The translations under genes were made by a program, and so were the position numbers. The notes under the pieces are model-generated. The model searched no databases. It worked only from the letters and a program-made list of their open reading frames with translations, and was not told the origin of the DNA. Below, piece after piece: positions 1-6,792 of a DNA stretch of 12,662 bases. Source of the DNA: DASZMJ01 sp035551935 (lineage in GTDB: Bacteria > Planctomycetota > Planctomycetia > Isosphaerales > Isosphaeraceae); assembly GCA_035551935.1 (NCBI GenBank), contig DASZMJ010000052.1, positions 1-12,662 of the forward strand, in the 5' to 3' direction. Position 1 is the stretch's first letter. The number at the start of each line of letters is the position of its first letter.

Positions 1-1
1 C

Positions 2-277
2 CTCTTGCCGAGCGGCGACCTGTACGAGTTCACGCCGCCGTACTCGAACCGGACGCTGACGGGGGCGTTGGTGGCGCACCTCGGAGTATCGTACTACAAT
101 GACCCGACGCAACTGACCGGCGCCACCAACACGGCGGTGCCGGTGACGCTCGCCGTCAACGGGCCGCAACTGACCATCACGCCGAACGCGGGGTATACGG
201 GGGTCTTCATCATCCTGGTGAACGCGAGCGACGGATCGAAGTCGGCCAGCGAGACGTTCCGCGTGACGGTCGCTTGA
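2..277 (+). CDS. C-terminal fragment of an Ig/cadherin-like surface protein (5' end outside window)
   Basis: The reading frame is open from base 2 and ends at TGA 275-277, so this is the last 91 residues of a longer protein that begins upstream of the window. The final part reads as alternating beta strands, with LTITPNAGYTG followed by VNASDGSKSASETFRVTVA. This is the pattern of bacterial Ig/cadherin-like repeats, in which a Tyr-Thr-Gly turn precedes a strand ending in Ala-Ser-Asp-Gly. Such domains are tandemly repeated in large exported proteins of planctomycetes and often mediate adhesion or calcium binding (family knowledge). No C-terminal anchor or sorting signal follows the domain. The gene converges on the minus-strand regulator with a 12-bp gap. 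No start, signal peptide or full architecture is visible, so the function beyond 'surface Ig-like' is open. Confidence 0.7.
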   Translation, partial: LLPSGDLYEFTPPYSNRTLTGALVAHLGVSYYNDPTQLTGATNTAVPVTLAVNGPQLTITPNAGYTGVFIILVNASDGSKSASETFRVTVA

Positions 278-289
278 TCCGGGCGAGGG

Positions 290-2098
290 TCAGCGGGCCT
301 CGCGGTCGTTGATCCACTGTCGGAGGGTGTTGGCGGGGATGCCGAGGGCCTTCTCGGCGGGCGACGGTCCGCCGAGGCGGCTCACGGCGAAGCAGCGCCA
401 GAGGTCCTCCCAGACGGGCAGGGGGATCGGCGGGGCGTCGGGCCGGGGGGAGCGGGCGGCCTCGACGGGGGACCAGGCGTGCGGCAAGACCTCGTCGAAG
501 AGGGTCGTCGCCAGCGCGTCGGCCTCCTCGGGCTCCAGCCTCAAGCCCTTGGCGAGTACCTTCGCGGCCAGGGCCCGCAGTCGTCGCTGCCACTCGTTGC
601 GGGGCGACGACGGCGCGGCCGGCGACGGGGCCGCGACGGGGGCGGTGACGGCCGTGGGCCCGTCGCCGGCCGGGAGGAAGGGCCGCAGGTGCGGCCAGTC
701 GAGCCGGTCGGTCTCGCGATACTGGCGATAGATGGCCCGCTCGATCGCGTTGCGAAGCTCGCGGCTGTTGCTCTCGGCGAACGGCTGGACGCGGAGGTTC
801 TGGACCGCGTCGTCGGTCAGCTCGACGTCGGCCCCGACCTCCGCGGCCACGGCCCGGGTCAGCCAGCGGGCCTGGGCCTCGATGTCGTCGGGCCGTTCGC
901 GCAGGGGGGGGACGTGGAGCGGGAGCCGCTCGACCCGCGCCAGGAACGCCAGCGGGAGCTCGCCCGAGCGCCGGCGCTCCTGCCAGGGGGCCGTCTCGAC
1001 GGTCAGGACGGCCGCCGCCTCGGCGTGGCGGCGGACCTCCTCCTCGCCGAGCCGGCTGTACTCGCCGTCCTCGAGGAACGAGTGCAGGATCGCCGAGCAG
1101 GCCGTCGGCAGGCGGTGGAAGTCGTCGAGCAGGAGCACCCCCTTGCCCGCCGCGGCGACCAGGCCGGGGCGGTCCTCGCGGGCGTCGGTGAACGCCCCGC
1201 GCTTGTGGCCGAAGAGGATGCTCCGCAACAACGTCTCGTTCGTCAATTCGTTGCAGGCGGCGACCGCCAGCGGGGCCTTGCGGCGGTCGGAGGCGGCGTG
1301 GAAGAGGGCCGCCAGCCCGCGCTTGCCGGTGCCGCTCTCCCCCTCCAGCAGCAGGCAGGGGAGCGGCCGACGGGCGCGGCCGGCGTTGCGGTGGCCGGCG
1401 TTGGCCTCGGTGCCGAGCAAACGTGCCAGCGCGAACACCTGAGCCAGGGTCGTGCCGAAGGCGTCGGACTGCGAGATCAGGCCCTGCTCGGCGATCTCCT
1501 CGGCGAAGGCGGCGACGGCCGGGTCGGCCAGGTGGCGCTCGACGGCCGCGACGATCAGTTCGGCCAGGCTCGGGCCGCCGTCGCCGTCGGGCCCCTTGCG
1601 GACGAAGCGGTCGGCGGGGAAGTCGTCGGGGCGGGGATAGGCCGAATAGAGGAGCCCGTGGACCTCGGGATGGACGCGCTGGACCTCGTCGATGAAGAGG
1701 TGCCCCGCCCGCTGCCCGCCGGCGTCGTCGGCGAAGCGGAGGTCGGAGACGACCACGGCGAAGAGCTGCTCGTTGAGCAGCCGCCGCGCCAGGTCGAACC
1801 GCCCGCCGCGCTCGCGGACGAGGTGCAGGTGGACGTGGTGCGGCGACCGCGACCGGAACGCCGTCAGCCGCTCGCTCTCGAAGCCATGCGCCGACACCTT
1901 GAGATGGATCGGCGCCGCCGCGGCCCCCCCCGGCGGCTCTCCCCTTCGCAAGGCCGCGACGACCGGCCCGCACTTGCCGAGCCCGCGGGCCAGCTCGGTG
2001 GCGAAGCCGGGCACGAGCGAGTCGAGGACGCGCGGGTCGTCGTCCAGGACCATCAGATGGGGGATCCAGGGCATCGTCGGGTCCCGAGCGCGTCTCAT
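290..2098 (-). CDS. Divergent sigma-54-type AAA+ response regulator (REC - AAA+ - HTH)
   Basis: This 602-residue protein has the order receiver, AAA+ sigma-54 activator, Fis-like helix-turn-helix. The receiver has acidic residues D19-D21, the phospho-acceptor candidate D119 in VVVSDLRF, S152 and K168. The gap between the acidic pair and D119 is about 100 residues instead of about 40, so there is an insertion after the first strand. The AAA+ core shows Walker A GESGTGK (253-259), the sigma-54 contact loop GAFTDA (301-306) in place of GAFTGA, Walker B LLLDD (322-326), PPLRER (397-402) and sensor II NSRELRN (444-450). Three catalytic positions differ from PspF/NtrC: the Walker B Glu is Asp326, the sensor I Asn is Thr369, and the first arginine finger is Pro382; the second finger, Arg388, remains. 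The HTH lies at about 570-598. The start is uncertain: Met1 (2098) or Met9 (2074), neither with a clear ribosome site. No partner kinase is in the window. The regulated genes are unknown. Confidence 0.88.
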   Translation of the reverse strand: MRRARDPTMPWIPHLMVLDDDPRVLDSLVPGFATELARGLGKCGPVVAALRRGEPPGGAAAAPIHLKVSAHGFESERLTAFRSRSPHHVHLHLVRERGGRFDLARRLLNEQLFAVVVSDLRFADDAGGQRAGHLFIDEVQRVHPEVHGLLYSAYPRPDDFPADRFVRKGPDGDGGPSLAELIVAAVERHLADPAVAAFAEEIAEQGLISQSDAFGTTLAQVFALARLLGTEANAGHRNAGRARRPLPCLLLEGESGTGKRGLAALFHAASDRRKAPLAVAACNELTNETLLRSILFGHKRGAFTDAREDRPGLVAAAGKGVLLLDDFHRLPTACSAILHSFLEDGEYSRLGEEEVRRHAEAAAVLTVETAPWQERRRSGELPLAFLARVERLPLHVPPLRERPDDIEAQARWLTRAVAAEVGADVELTDDAVQNLRVQPFAESNSRELRNAIERAIYRQYRETDRLDWPHLRPFLPAGDGPTAVTAPVAAPSPAAPSSPRNEWQRRLRALAAKVLAKGLRLEPEEADALATTLFDEVLPHAWSPVEAARSPRPDAPPIPLPVWEDLWRCFAVSRLGGPSPAEKALGIPANTLRQWINDREAR

Positions 2099-2146
2099 CG
2101 TGTCCGGGCCCGGCCGCCGGCTCCGCGCCCGCCGCGGCCCGCCCCA

Positions 2147-2176
2147 ACTCTACACGAACGCCCCGGCACTGGCCAA
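2147..2176 (-). promoter_or_regulatory. Candidate sigma-70-type promoter for the regulator gene
   Basis: Read on the minus strand, TTGGCC (rc of 2171-2176) is followed after 18 bp by TAGAGT (rc of 2147-2152). Each box matches four of six consensus bases. Transcription would start near 2140, about 40 nt before the regulator start at 2098. This is a by-eye match in GC-rich DNA and is weak. Confidence 0.3.
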
Positions 2177-2254
2177 CGCCCGGGCGTTCCGATCAGGGGG
2201 ATTGCCAAGTCGCTCCGCCTGACCCGCATCCCCACCCCGGCCCTCCTCATTGGT

Positions 2255-2467
2255 GGGCGGACCGACCGTCCCTCTTCCCCGGAGCAGGCACGCTCCGCGT
2301 GTCGTCCGCTCCCCCGTCTTCGTATCAGGCACGCTCCGCGTGCCGTCCGCCAGGACCCAAGAACCTTGTGGGGTGGCGGACGGCACGCGGAGCGTGCCTG
2401 CTACGGGGAGAGGCGGACGGCACGCGGAGCGTGCCTGCTACGGGGAAGAGGGACGGTCGGTCCGCCC
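2255..2467. repeat. Nested palindromic repeat cluster 1 (213-bp inverted repeat)
   Basis: Outer arms 2255-2310 and 2412-2467 are reverse complements at about 53 of 56 positions. Inside them, arms 2322-2352 and 2374-2404 are reverse complements at 30 of 31 positions around a 21-nt loop. The cluster contains four copies of one 30-bp unit: forward at 2281-2310 and 2322-2351, inverted at 2375-2404 and 2412-2441. Every unit contains the core GGCACGCTCCGCGTGCC or a one-base variant, itself a 7-bp stem with a TCC loop. The structure resembles REP/BIME elements of other bacteria (family analogy). It could fold as a cruciform or as an RNA hairpin on either strand. No transposase gene lies inside it. 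Confidence 0.92.
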
Positions 2468-2840
2468 TTGTGGGGGAGGGCCGGGGCGGGGGGTCGCGGA
2501 GCCGGGGCGGGAGGCGTTGCCATCGTCCTGGGGCGCTCCGATCGGGGAGGATTGAGGCCCGTCCCCGTCCCTGGGGTCGGGCCGCGAACGCAAGGGGTCG
2601 AGGGCCCCGCATGCGTTGATGTTCGCGGTAATTCGAGGGGTCTGTCTGTTCCGTGGGCGGGTGGTGATGCAAGGCCCGCGCCGACCGGCCTCGATGAGCG
2701 AGGGCCCGCGAGATTCCCGGGGAGGACGGGCTCGACGGCCCGTCCGGGGTGAGGCGGGGCACCAGGATTCTGGCGGGGGGCCGCGAGAATCCTCGCCGGG
2801 GCGGCTCAAGCGGCGGCGCGGAGGGGCCGATCTCTTCGGG

Positions 2841-2869
2841 TTGACGGCCGGCGAGGGCGGGACTACCAT
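2841..2869 (+). promoter_or_regulatory. Candidate sigma-70-type promoter upstream of the flippase
   Basis: TTGACG (2841-2846, five of six consensus bases) and TACCAT (2864-2869, four of six) are separated by exactly 17 bp. The expected transcript start is near 2876, which leaves about 100 nt of leader before the ATG at 2979. This would put the upstream in-frame ATGs near 2616 outside the transcript and supports the shorter gene model. Confidence 0.45.
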
Positions 2870-2978
2870 CCCGCCGCGCCCCCGCGCCGCGCGACGGCCC
2901 GGCCCGCGACGGCCGGGCCCCGATGGCCTGCGCGCGGGGAACGCGCCGGCCGACGGCCCTCGGAACGACAGACCGCGC

Positions 2979-4490
2979 ATGGCGATCACCCCGACGATCC
3001 CGCCGAGGCCCGCCCGTCGCCCGACGCGACCGGCCTCGCCCAGGCCCCCGCGCCCGCCACGATCGACGTCATCGGCCCCTCCCCGACGACGGATCGCCCG
3101 CAACTTCGCCGCGATGACCGCCGCCGAGCTGGTCTGCCGGGCGGCGACGTTCCTCGTCACGCTCGCCCTGGCGCGACGGCTCGGCAGCGAGCTCTGCGGC
3201 CGGCTGGAATTCGCCTTCGGCGTGGTCGTCTGGCTGACGATGCTGGTGCGCGACGGCCTCGAGGTCATCGCCGCCCGCGAGATCGCGCGGCACCCGCGGC
3301 TGATCCGCCCGCTCGTCGGCCTGATCCTGGCGGTCAAGGGGGCCCTCGCCGCCGGCCTCTACGCCGGGCTCGTCGGCGCCGGGGCGCTGTCGCTGTCGAC
3401 GGGGACCGAGCGGGCGACCCTGGCGCTCTACGGCCTGTTGCTGGCGACGACGGCGCTGGGCGTCGACTTCGTCTTCCGGGGGACCGAGCGGATGGGCCTG
3501 CTGGCCGCGTCGCTCGTCCTGCGCTCGGCGGTCTACGCCCTCGGTGTGGCCTTCTGGGTCGTCCGGCCCGACCGCCTCCTCTGGGTCCCCGCGTTCCTCG
3601 TCTTCGGCGAGCTTTGCGGCATCGCCCTGGTCTGGGCCGTTTACCTCCGCCGCTACGGCCCCCCACGGCCGGCCTTCGGCGGCCTGGCGCTGGGGGTGCT
3701 CATCAAGCGCGGGCGGTCGGTGTACGTGATCCAGATCGCCCAGACGGTCGTCGTCTCGGTGGACCTCCTGGTCGTCAACCTCGTCTTCCCCTATCGCGCG
3801 ATCGGCCTGTACAGCCTGCCGCACCGGATGGCGACGGTGGCCTTGACGTTCGGCCTGATCCTCCAGCAGGTCATCTTCCCCGCGCTGGCGCGGTCGTGGC
3901 GCGGCCGGCCCGACGCGGCGCGGCTGGCGCTGGATGCGTCGGTGCGGGTCCTCATGATCGGCCTGGTCCCCCTGGCCGTCGGGGCGACGGTGCTCGCCGG
4001 CCCGCTGGTCCGATTGCTCCACCTGCCGGCCGGCTACGACGGCGCCGGCGCCTTGCTCGCGCTGGGGATCTGGCGGGCCCCCTTGTTGACGCTGGCCTAC
4101 CTGTACCAGACCGCATTGATCGCGTTGAACCGCGAGTCGGCCGGGGCGGGGCTCTTGGTCGGCGGGGCGATCGGCGCGGGGCCGGTGGTGGCGACCCTGG
4201 GGTGGGCGTTCGGCCTGTCGGGGGCGGCGGCGGGGGTGATCGTCATCGGCCTGGCCCTGGTCGGCGCCGGCTACTGGCGGCTGGCCCGCGAGCGCCGCCA
4301 GCCCGCCTGGCACCACCACCTCGGCCTCCCCTTGCTCGCCTCCGCGGCGATGATTCCGGCGTGCCTGGCCCTCCGGCATACGCACGTCTTGATCGCCGTC
4401 CTCGGCGGCGCGCTCGCGTACCTGCTCGCCCTCGCCGCCCTCGGCGGCCTGCGGCGGCAAGACATCGAGGCCCTGCTGGGACGGGGATGA
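2979..4490 (+). CDS. Wzx-like polysaccharide flippase / O-antigen translocase family membrane protein
   Basis: This 503-residue integral membrane protein belongs by its look to the MOP superfamily of polysaccharide exporters (Wzx/RfbX type), which flip lipid-linked oligosaccharides across the inner membrane. After a Pro/Arg-rich cytoplasmic tail (about 1-40), hydrophobic segments recur to the C-terminus, roughly 12 to 14 of them. Examples are FLVTLALA, LLVGGAIGAG and VIVIGLALVGAG, with Arg-rich cytoplasmic loops between. The N-terminal IARNFAAMTAAELVCRAATFLV matches the usual flippase opening, where a conserved first helix follows a short basic tail. The frame stays open upstream to 2616, but that part is low-complexity and lies before the promoter candidate. 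I chose ATG 2979; ATG 3114 is an alternative that removes the Pro-rich tail. The stop is 1 bp from the convergent deacetylase stop. Substrate unknown; the downstream UDP-sugar genes hint at a surface glycan. Confidence 0.82.
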   Translation: MAITPTIPPRPARRPTRPASPRPPRPPRSTSSAPPRRRIARNFAAMTAAELVCRAATFLVTLALARRLGSELCGRLEFAFGVVVWLTMLVRDGLEVIAAREIARHPRLIRPLVGLILAVKGALAAGLYAGLVGAGALSLSTGTERATLALYGLLLATTALGVDFVFRGTERMGLLAASLVLRSAVYALGVAFWVVRPDRLLWVPAFLVFGELCGIALVWAVYLRRYGPPRPAFGGLALGVLIKRGRSVYVIQIAQTVVVSVDLLVVNLVFPYRAIGLYSLPHRMATVALTFGLILQQVIFPALARSWRGRPDAARLALDASVRVLMIGLVPLAVGATVLAGPLVRLLHLPAGYDGAGALLALGIWRAPLLTLAYLYQTALIALNRESAGAGLLVGGAIGAGPVVATLGWAFGLSGAAAGVIVIGLALVGAGYWRLARERRQPAWHHHLGLPLLASAAMIPACLALRHTHVLIAVLGGALAYLLALAALGGLRRQDIEALLGRG

Positions 4491-4491
4491 T

Positions 4492-5184
4492 TCAGAGAAG
4501 CAGGTGGTCCAGGCCCTTCAGGCCGATGGGCTCGCGGCTGGCGAAGGGCTCGGCGTGCCGGACGCCGACGAGGTGGCCCCAGAACCGGGTGCGGTCGGCG
4601 ACCGAGTCGATCACGCCGGGGCGGTCGGCGGGCTGGTTGTCGACGAGCTGCGAGCGATAGCAGCGCAAGGCGGCGAGCTTCGACTCGTGCTGGTCGCTGA
4701 CGTCGACGACGAAGCCGGGCCGCTCGACGATGCGCAAGTGGACGCTGAAGTAATACAGGATCCGCGCCGGATGGAAGGGATCGCCGGGGATGTCGGACTT
4801 CGACAGCTTGCTCCAGAACCGGGCGTCCTCGACGAGTTCGGTGGCGGCGCGGTGGTCGGGGTGGGCGTCCTCCCAGTAGGGGGCGAAGAGGAGGCGCGGG
4901 CGGGTCTTGCGGAAGACGGCGGCCAGCGCGCGGCGGTGCTCGAGCGAGGGCTCGAGGCTCCGGTTCGGCAACCCGAGGTTGGCCCGCCACGGGTCGCCGA
5001 GCGCCCTGGTGGCCGCGGCGGTCTCGGCGGCGCGGGTCGCGGGCGAGCCGAGCGGGGTCGGCTCGCCGTCGGTCAGGTCGAGGATGCCGACCTTCCACCC
5101 GGCCCGGAGCAATCGGACGATCGTCCCGCCCATGCCGAGCTCGGCGTCGTCGGGGTGGGGCGCGATCACGAGGGCGTCGAGCAT
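4492..5184 (-). CDS. bshB1: LmbE/PIG-L family N-acetylglucosaminyl deacetylase, BshB1-like
   Basis: This 230-residue zinc hydrolase has the PIG-L/LmbE fold. Zinc-site motifs are APHPDDAELG (H10, D12, D13) and AHPDH (H108, H111). The spacing of H10, D13 and H111 equals that of the zinc ligands of Bacillus BcZBP as I recall them. KVGILDLTDGEPTPLGSPATRAAE resembles the BshB1 signature (ILDLT-GE-x-x-x-x-GT/S-P-x-x-R). BshB1 removes the acetyl group from GlcNAc-malate during bacillithiol synthesis; other family members act on GlcNAc-PI, mycothiol precursors or glycans. The ATG at 5184 is preceded by GAGGA (rc of 5193-5197) with 8-nt spacing; an in-frame extension to 5247 is possible but unsupported. 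No bshA or bshC is in the window, so the bacillithiol role is inferred from sequence only. It is convergent with the flippase gene. Confidence 0.82.
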   Translation of the reverse strand: MLDALVIAPHPDDAELGMGGTIVRLLRAGWKVGILDLTDGEPTPLGSPATRAAETAAATRALGDPWRANLGLPNRSLEPSLEHRRALAAVFRKTRPRLLFAPYWEDAHPDHRAATELVEDARFWSKLSKSDIPGDPFHPARILYYFSVHLRIVERPGFVVDVSDQHESKLAALRCYRSQLVDNQPADRPGVIDSVADRTRFWGHLVGVRHAEPFASREPIGLKGLDHLLL

Positions 5185-5298
5185 GGGATCAGTCCTCGCG
5201 GCGATTTCGGGTCGTCGCCCGAAGCATAACGCCGAGGTCGCCGGCATGCTCGCGCGGATTTCGCCCCAGGGTCGGCCCGTGAGCCGCCCGACGACCCC

Positions 5299-5326
5299 GT
5301 CACAGGCACGTCCGCGAGCCTGCGAC
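5299..5326. repeat. Small hairpin, possibly a decayed palindromic unit
   Basis: GTCACAGGC (5299-5307) pairs with GCCTGCGAC (5318-5326) with one mismatch around a 10-nt loop. The text AGGCACG-TCCGCG-GCCTG resembles the core of the palindrome family with small changes. It lies between the divergent deacetylase and ferredoxin genes. Relationship to the main family is a guess. Confidence 0.35.
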
Positions 5327-5351
5327 GAAGGGCGGTCGGGCCGGTCCGGGA

Positions 5352-5380
5352 TTGACTTCGGCGCCCGGGTTCAAGACATT
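5352..5380 (+). promoter_or_regulatory. Candidate sigma-70-type promoter for the Rieske/GNAT pair
   Basis: TTGACT (5352-5357, five of six) is followed after 17 bp by GACATT (5375-5380, three of six). Transcription would start near 5387, about 57 nt before the ferredoxin ATG. The -10 box is poor, so this is only a candidate. Confidence 0.3.
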
Positions 5381-5443
5381 TGAGGGGAGGCGACGATCGC
5401 GGCCGTTGCGGGGCGATCCGCTTTCGAGGGAGGGGCCGGTCCC

Positions 5444-5752
5444 ATGCCCAGCTTCGTCAAGCTCGCGACCCTCGACGAGCTGCCCCCCGGCTCGGCCAGG
5501 GAAGTCGAGCACGACGGGCGGATCTACGCCCTGTTCAACGTCGACGGGACCATCTCGGCGATCGACGGGATCTGCCCGCACCAGGGGGGGCCGCTGGCCG
5601 ATGGCGAGGTCGAGGGGACGACCGTGACCTGCCCGTGGCACGGCTGGCGCTTCGACGTGAGGACGGGCAAGTCGCAGCTCGGGCCGAGGGCCTCGCAGCC
5701 GGCCTTCGAGGTGAAGGTCGAGGGGCGCGACGTCCTGGTGGCCGTCCCCTGA
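5444..5752 (+). CDS. Rieske [2Fe-2S] ferredoxin (NirD-type small protein)
   Basis: This 102-residue soluble protein is a single Rieske domain. The cluster ligands are visible as CPHQGG (C44, H46) and CPWHGW (C63, H66), the classic C-x-H and C-x-x-H pair. Length and sequence fit the small ferredoxin or nitrite-reductase-small-subunit group, which carries electrons to oxygenases or reductases in the cytoplasm. There is no signal peptide or membrane anchor, so it is not a bc1-type Rieske subunit. A purine-rich GAGGGAGGGG (5426-5435) precedes the ATG by 8 nt and supports this start. The GNAT gene follows 64 bp downstream on the same strand and may be cotranscribed. No oxygenase or nitrite reductase large subunit is nearby, so the redox partner is unknown. 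Confidence 0.9.
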   Translation: MPSFVKLATLDELPPGSAREVEHDGRIYALFNVDGTISAIDGICPHQGGPLADGEVEGTTVTCPWHGWRFDVRTGKSQLGPRASQPAFEVKVEGRDVLVAVP

Positions 5753-5806
5753 CCCGGCAGGGGCCGGGCCGCGCGGCCGGGGCGCGACCGATCGGATCGA
5801 CCCCGC

Positions 5807-5811
5807 GAGGA
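5807..5811 (+). promoter_or_regulatory. Ribosome binding site that selects a TTG start
   Basis: GAGGA ends 5 nt before TTG 5817-5819. No ATG occurs in this frame until 5941, which would delete the first strands of the N-terminal GNAT domain. The site therefore favours the TTG start. Confidence 0.5.
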
Positions 5812-5816
5812 CAGCC

Positions 5817-6779
5817 TTGGACCGCTTCCGCCCCTTCCGCAACGGCGACCCGCCCGCCCTGGTCGAGCTCTGGAACGGCGCCCTGCCCGACGTCGGGGCC
5901 GCGCGGCCGCTGGGGGTCCACGAGTTCGACACGCTGGTCATGGGCCGGCTCGACTTCGACCCCCAGGGCTTCATCGTCGCCGAGCGCGACGGCCACCCCG
6001 TCGGCTTCGCCCACGCCGGATTCGGCCCGGCCGAGCCCGACGGCCCCTCGCACCGCCCCGACACCGAGCTGGGGACCGTCGCCATGCTCGTCGTCGAGCC
6101 GGGGCCCGACCGCGCCGACCTGGAGCGGGAACTGCTCCGCCGCGCCGAGGAGTACCTCCGGGCCCGCGGCGCCGAGGTCCTGTACGCGGGGGGCTGCTAC
6201 CCGCTCAACCCGTTCTACTGGGGCCTCTACGGCGGCAGCGAGTTCGCCGGCATCCTCGGCAGCCACGAGTGCTTCCGCCGGGCCGTCGAGGCCGCCGGCT
6301 ACGTCGCGACCGGCCAGGCGGTCCTGTGGGAGGCCGACCTGACCATCCCGGAGGTCCGCGACCCGAAGGGCCCACTGCTCCGCCGGATCACCCGCGTCGA
6401 GGTCGCCGACGACGCCTTCCTCGACTCCTGGTGGGACGCCCTGGCCCTCGGCCCGTTCCGGCCGACGAAGTACCGCCTCGTCAGCAAGATCGACGACGCC
6501 CCGTTGGCCCGCGCCATGACCTGGGAGATGCTCGGCTACCGCCGCGACGGCCGCTGCCGCACCGGCCTGCTCGACCTGGAGGTCGAGCCCTCGCAGCGCC
6601 GCAAGGGGTACGGCCGGCACCTCGTCGCCGAGATCCTCCGCCACGCCCGCTCGCAGATGACCGAGGTCGTCGAGGTCCAGACCGCTGCCACCAACGCCGC
6701 CGCGATGGCCCTCTACGAGTCCGCCGGCTTCACCCGCGTCGAGACCGCCACGCTCTACCGCCTCGGGCAAAGGGCGTGA
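5817..6779 (+). CDS. Tandem GNAT-family N-acetyltransferase
   Basis: This 320-residue cytoplasmic protein consists of two GNAT-like halves. In the C-terminal half (about 185-320) the acetyl-CoA signature is clear: LLDLEVEPSQRRKGYGRHLV contains R261-x-x-G264-x-G266 after the beta-4 strand, followed by VQTAATNAAAMALYESAGF, the usual motif-B Asn and Tyr region. The N-terminal half (about 1-175) has the fold pattern (IVAERDGHPVGFAHAG, then VAMLVVEPG, then a helix), but the pyrophosphate-binding loop reads GPDRADLEREL and lacks R-x-x-G-x-G. It is probably a non-catalytic copy that shapes the substrate pocket. Tandem GNATs include MshD and antibiotic-modifying enzymes, so the substrate cannot be named. 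The start is TTG 5817, chosen from the GAGGA site. It probably shares a transcript with the ferredoxin gene. It ends just before palindrome cluster 2. Confidence 0.85.
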   Translation: MDRFRPFRNGDPPALVELWNGALPDVGAARPLGVHEFDTLVMGRLDFDPQGFIVAERDGHPVGFAHAGFGPAEPDGPSHRPDTELGTVAMLVVEPGPDRADLERELLRRAEEYLRARGAEVLYAGGCYPLNPFYWGLYGGSEFAGILGSHECFRRAVEAAGYVATGQAVLWEADLTIPEVRDPKGPLLRRITRVEVADDAFLDSWWDALALGPFRPTKYRLVSKIDDAPLARAMTWEMLGYRRDGRCRTGLLDLEVEPSQRRKGYGRHLVAEILRHARSQMTEVVEVQTAATNAAAMALYESAGFTRVETATLYRLGQRA

Positions 6780-6792
6780 CGCGGCCGCCCCC

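Larger units (their letters stand above)
2099..2978. other. Long divergent intergenic region
   Basis: This 880-bp stretch separates the regulator (minus) from the flippase (plus). Several frames stay open across it, but the predicted peptides are Pro/Arg/Gly-rich, read through the palindromic repeats and show no domain, so I call no gene here. It holds a weak minus-strand promoter candidate (2147-2176), a large nested inverted repeat (2255-2467), about 370 bp in which I see no clear signal (2468-2840), a plus-strand promoter candidate (2841-2869) and a possible 5' leader of roughly 100 nt for the flippase. Confidence 0.7.

Noticed and set aside
2192..2207. Possible sigma-54 promoter on the minus strand upstream of the regulator
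   Set aside because: TGGCA is present, but the -12 element reads CTGA instead of TTGC, losing the essential GC pair.
2281..2441. Possible CRISPR array
   Set aside because: The units occur in both orientations with irregular 7-23 nt gaps and no unique spacers of uniform length, and no cas genes are present.
479..2752. A 757-codon plus-strand open frame opposite the regulator gene
   Set aside because: It lies antisense to a gene with clear REC and AAA+ motifs, its translation has no recognisable domain, and it runs through the palindromic repeats. High GC makes such antisense frames common.
2150..2762. Several short frames within and around repeat cluster 1
   Set aside because: Their peptides are translations of the palindromic units and Pro/Arg-rich flanks, with no ribosome sites or domains.
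2616..2978. Longer N-terminus for the flippase starting near 2616
   Set aside because: The extra 121 residues are Arg/Pro/Gly-rich without family resemblance, and the better promoter candidate lies downstream of that start.
3069..4460. A 463-codon minus-strand frame opposite the flippase
   Set aside because: The product is Gln/Arg/Asp-rich low-complexity sequence, while the plus strand has regular hydrophobic segments of a membrane transporter.
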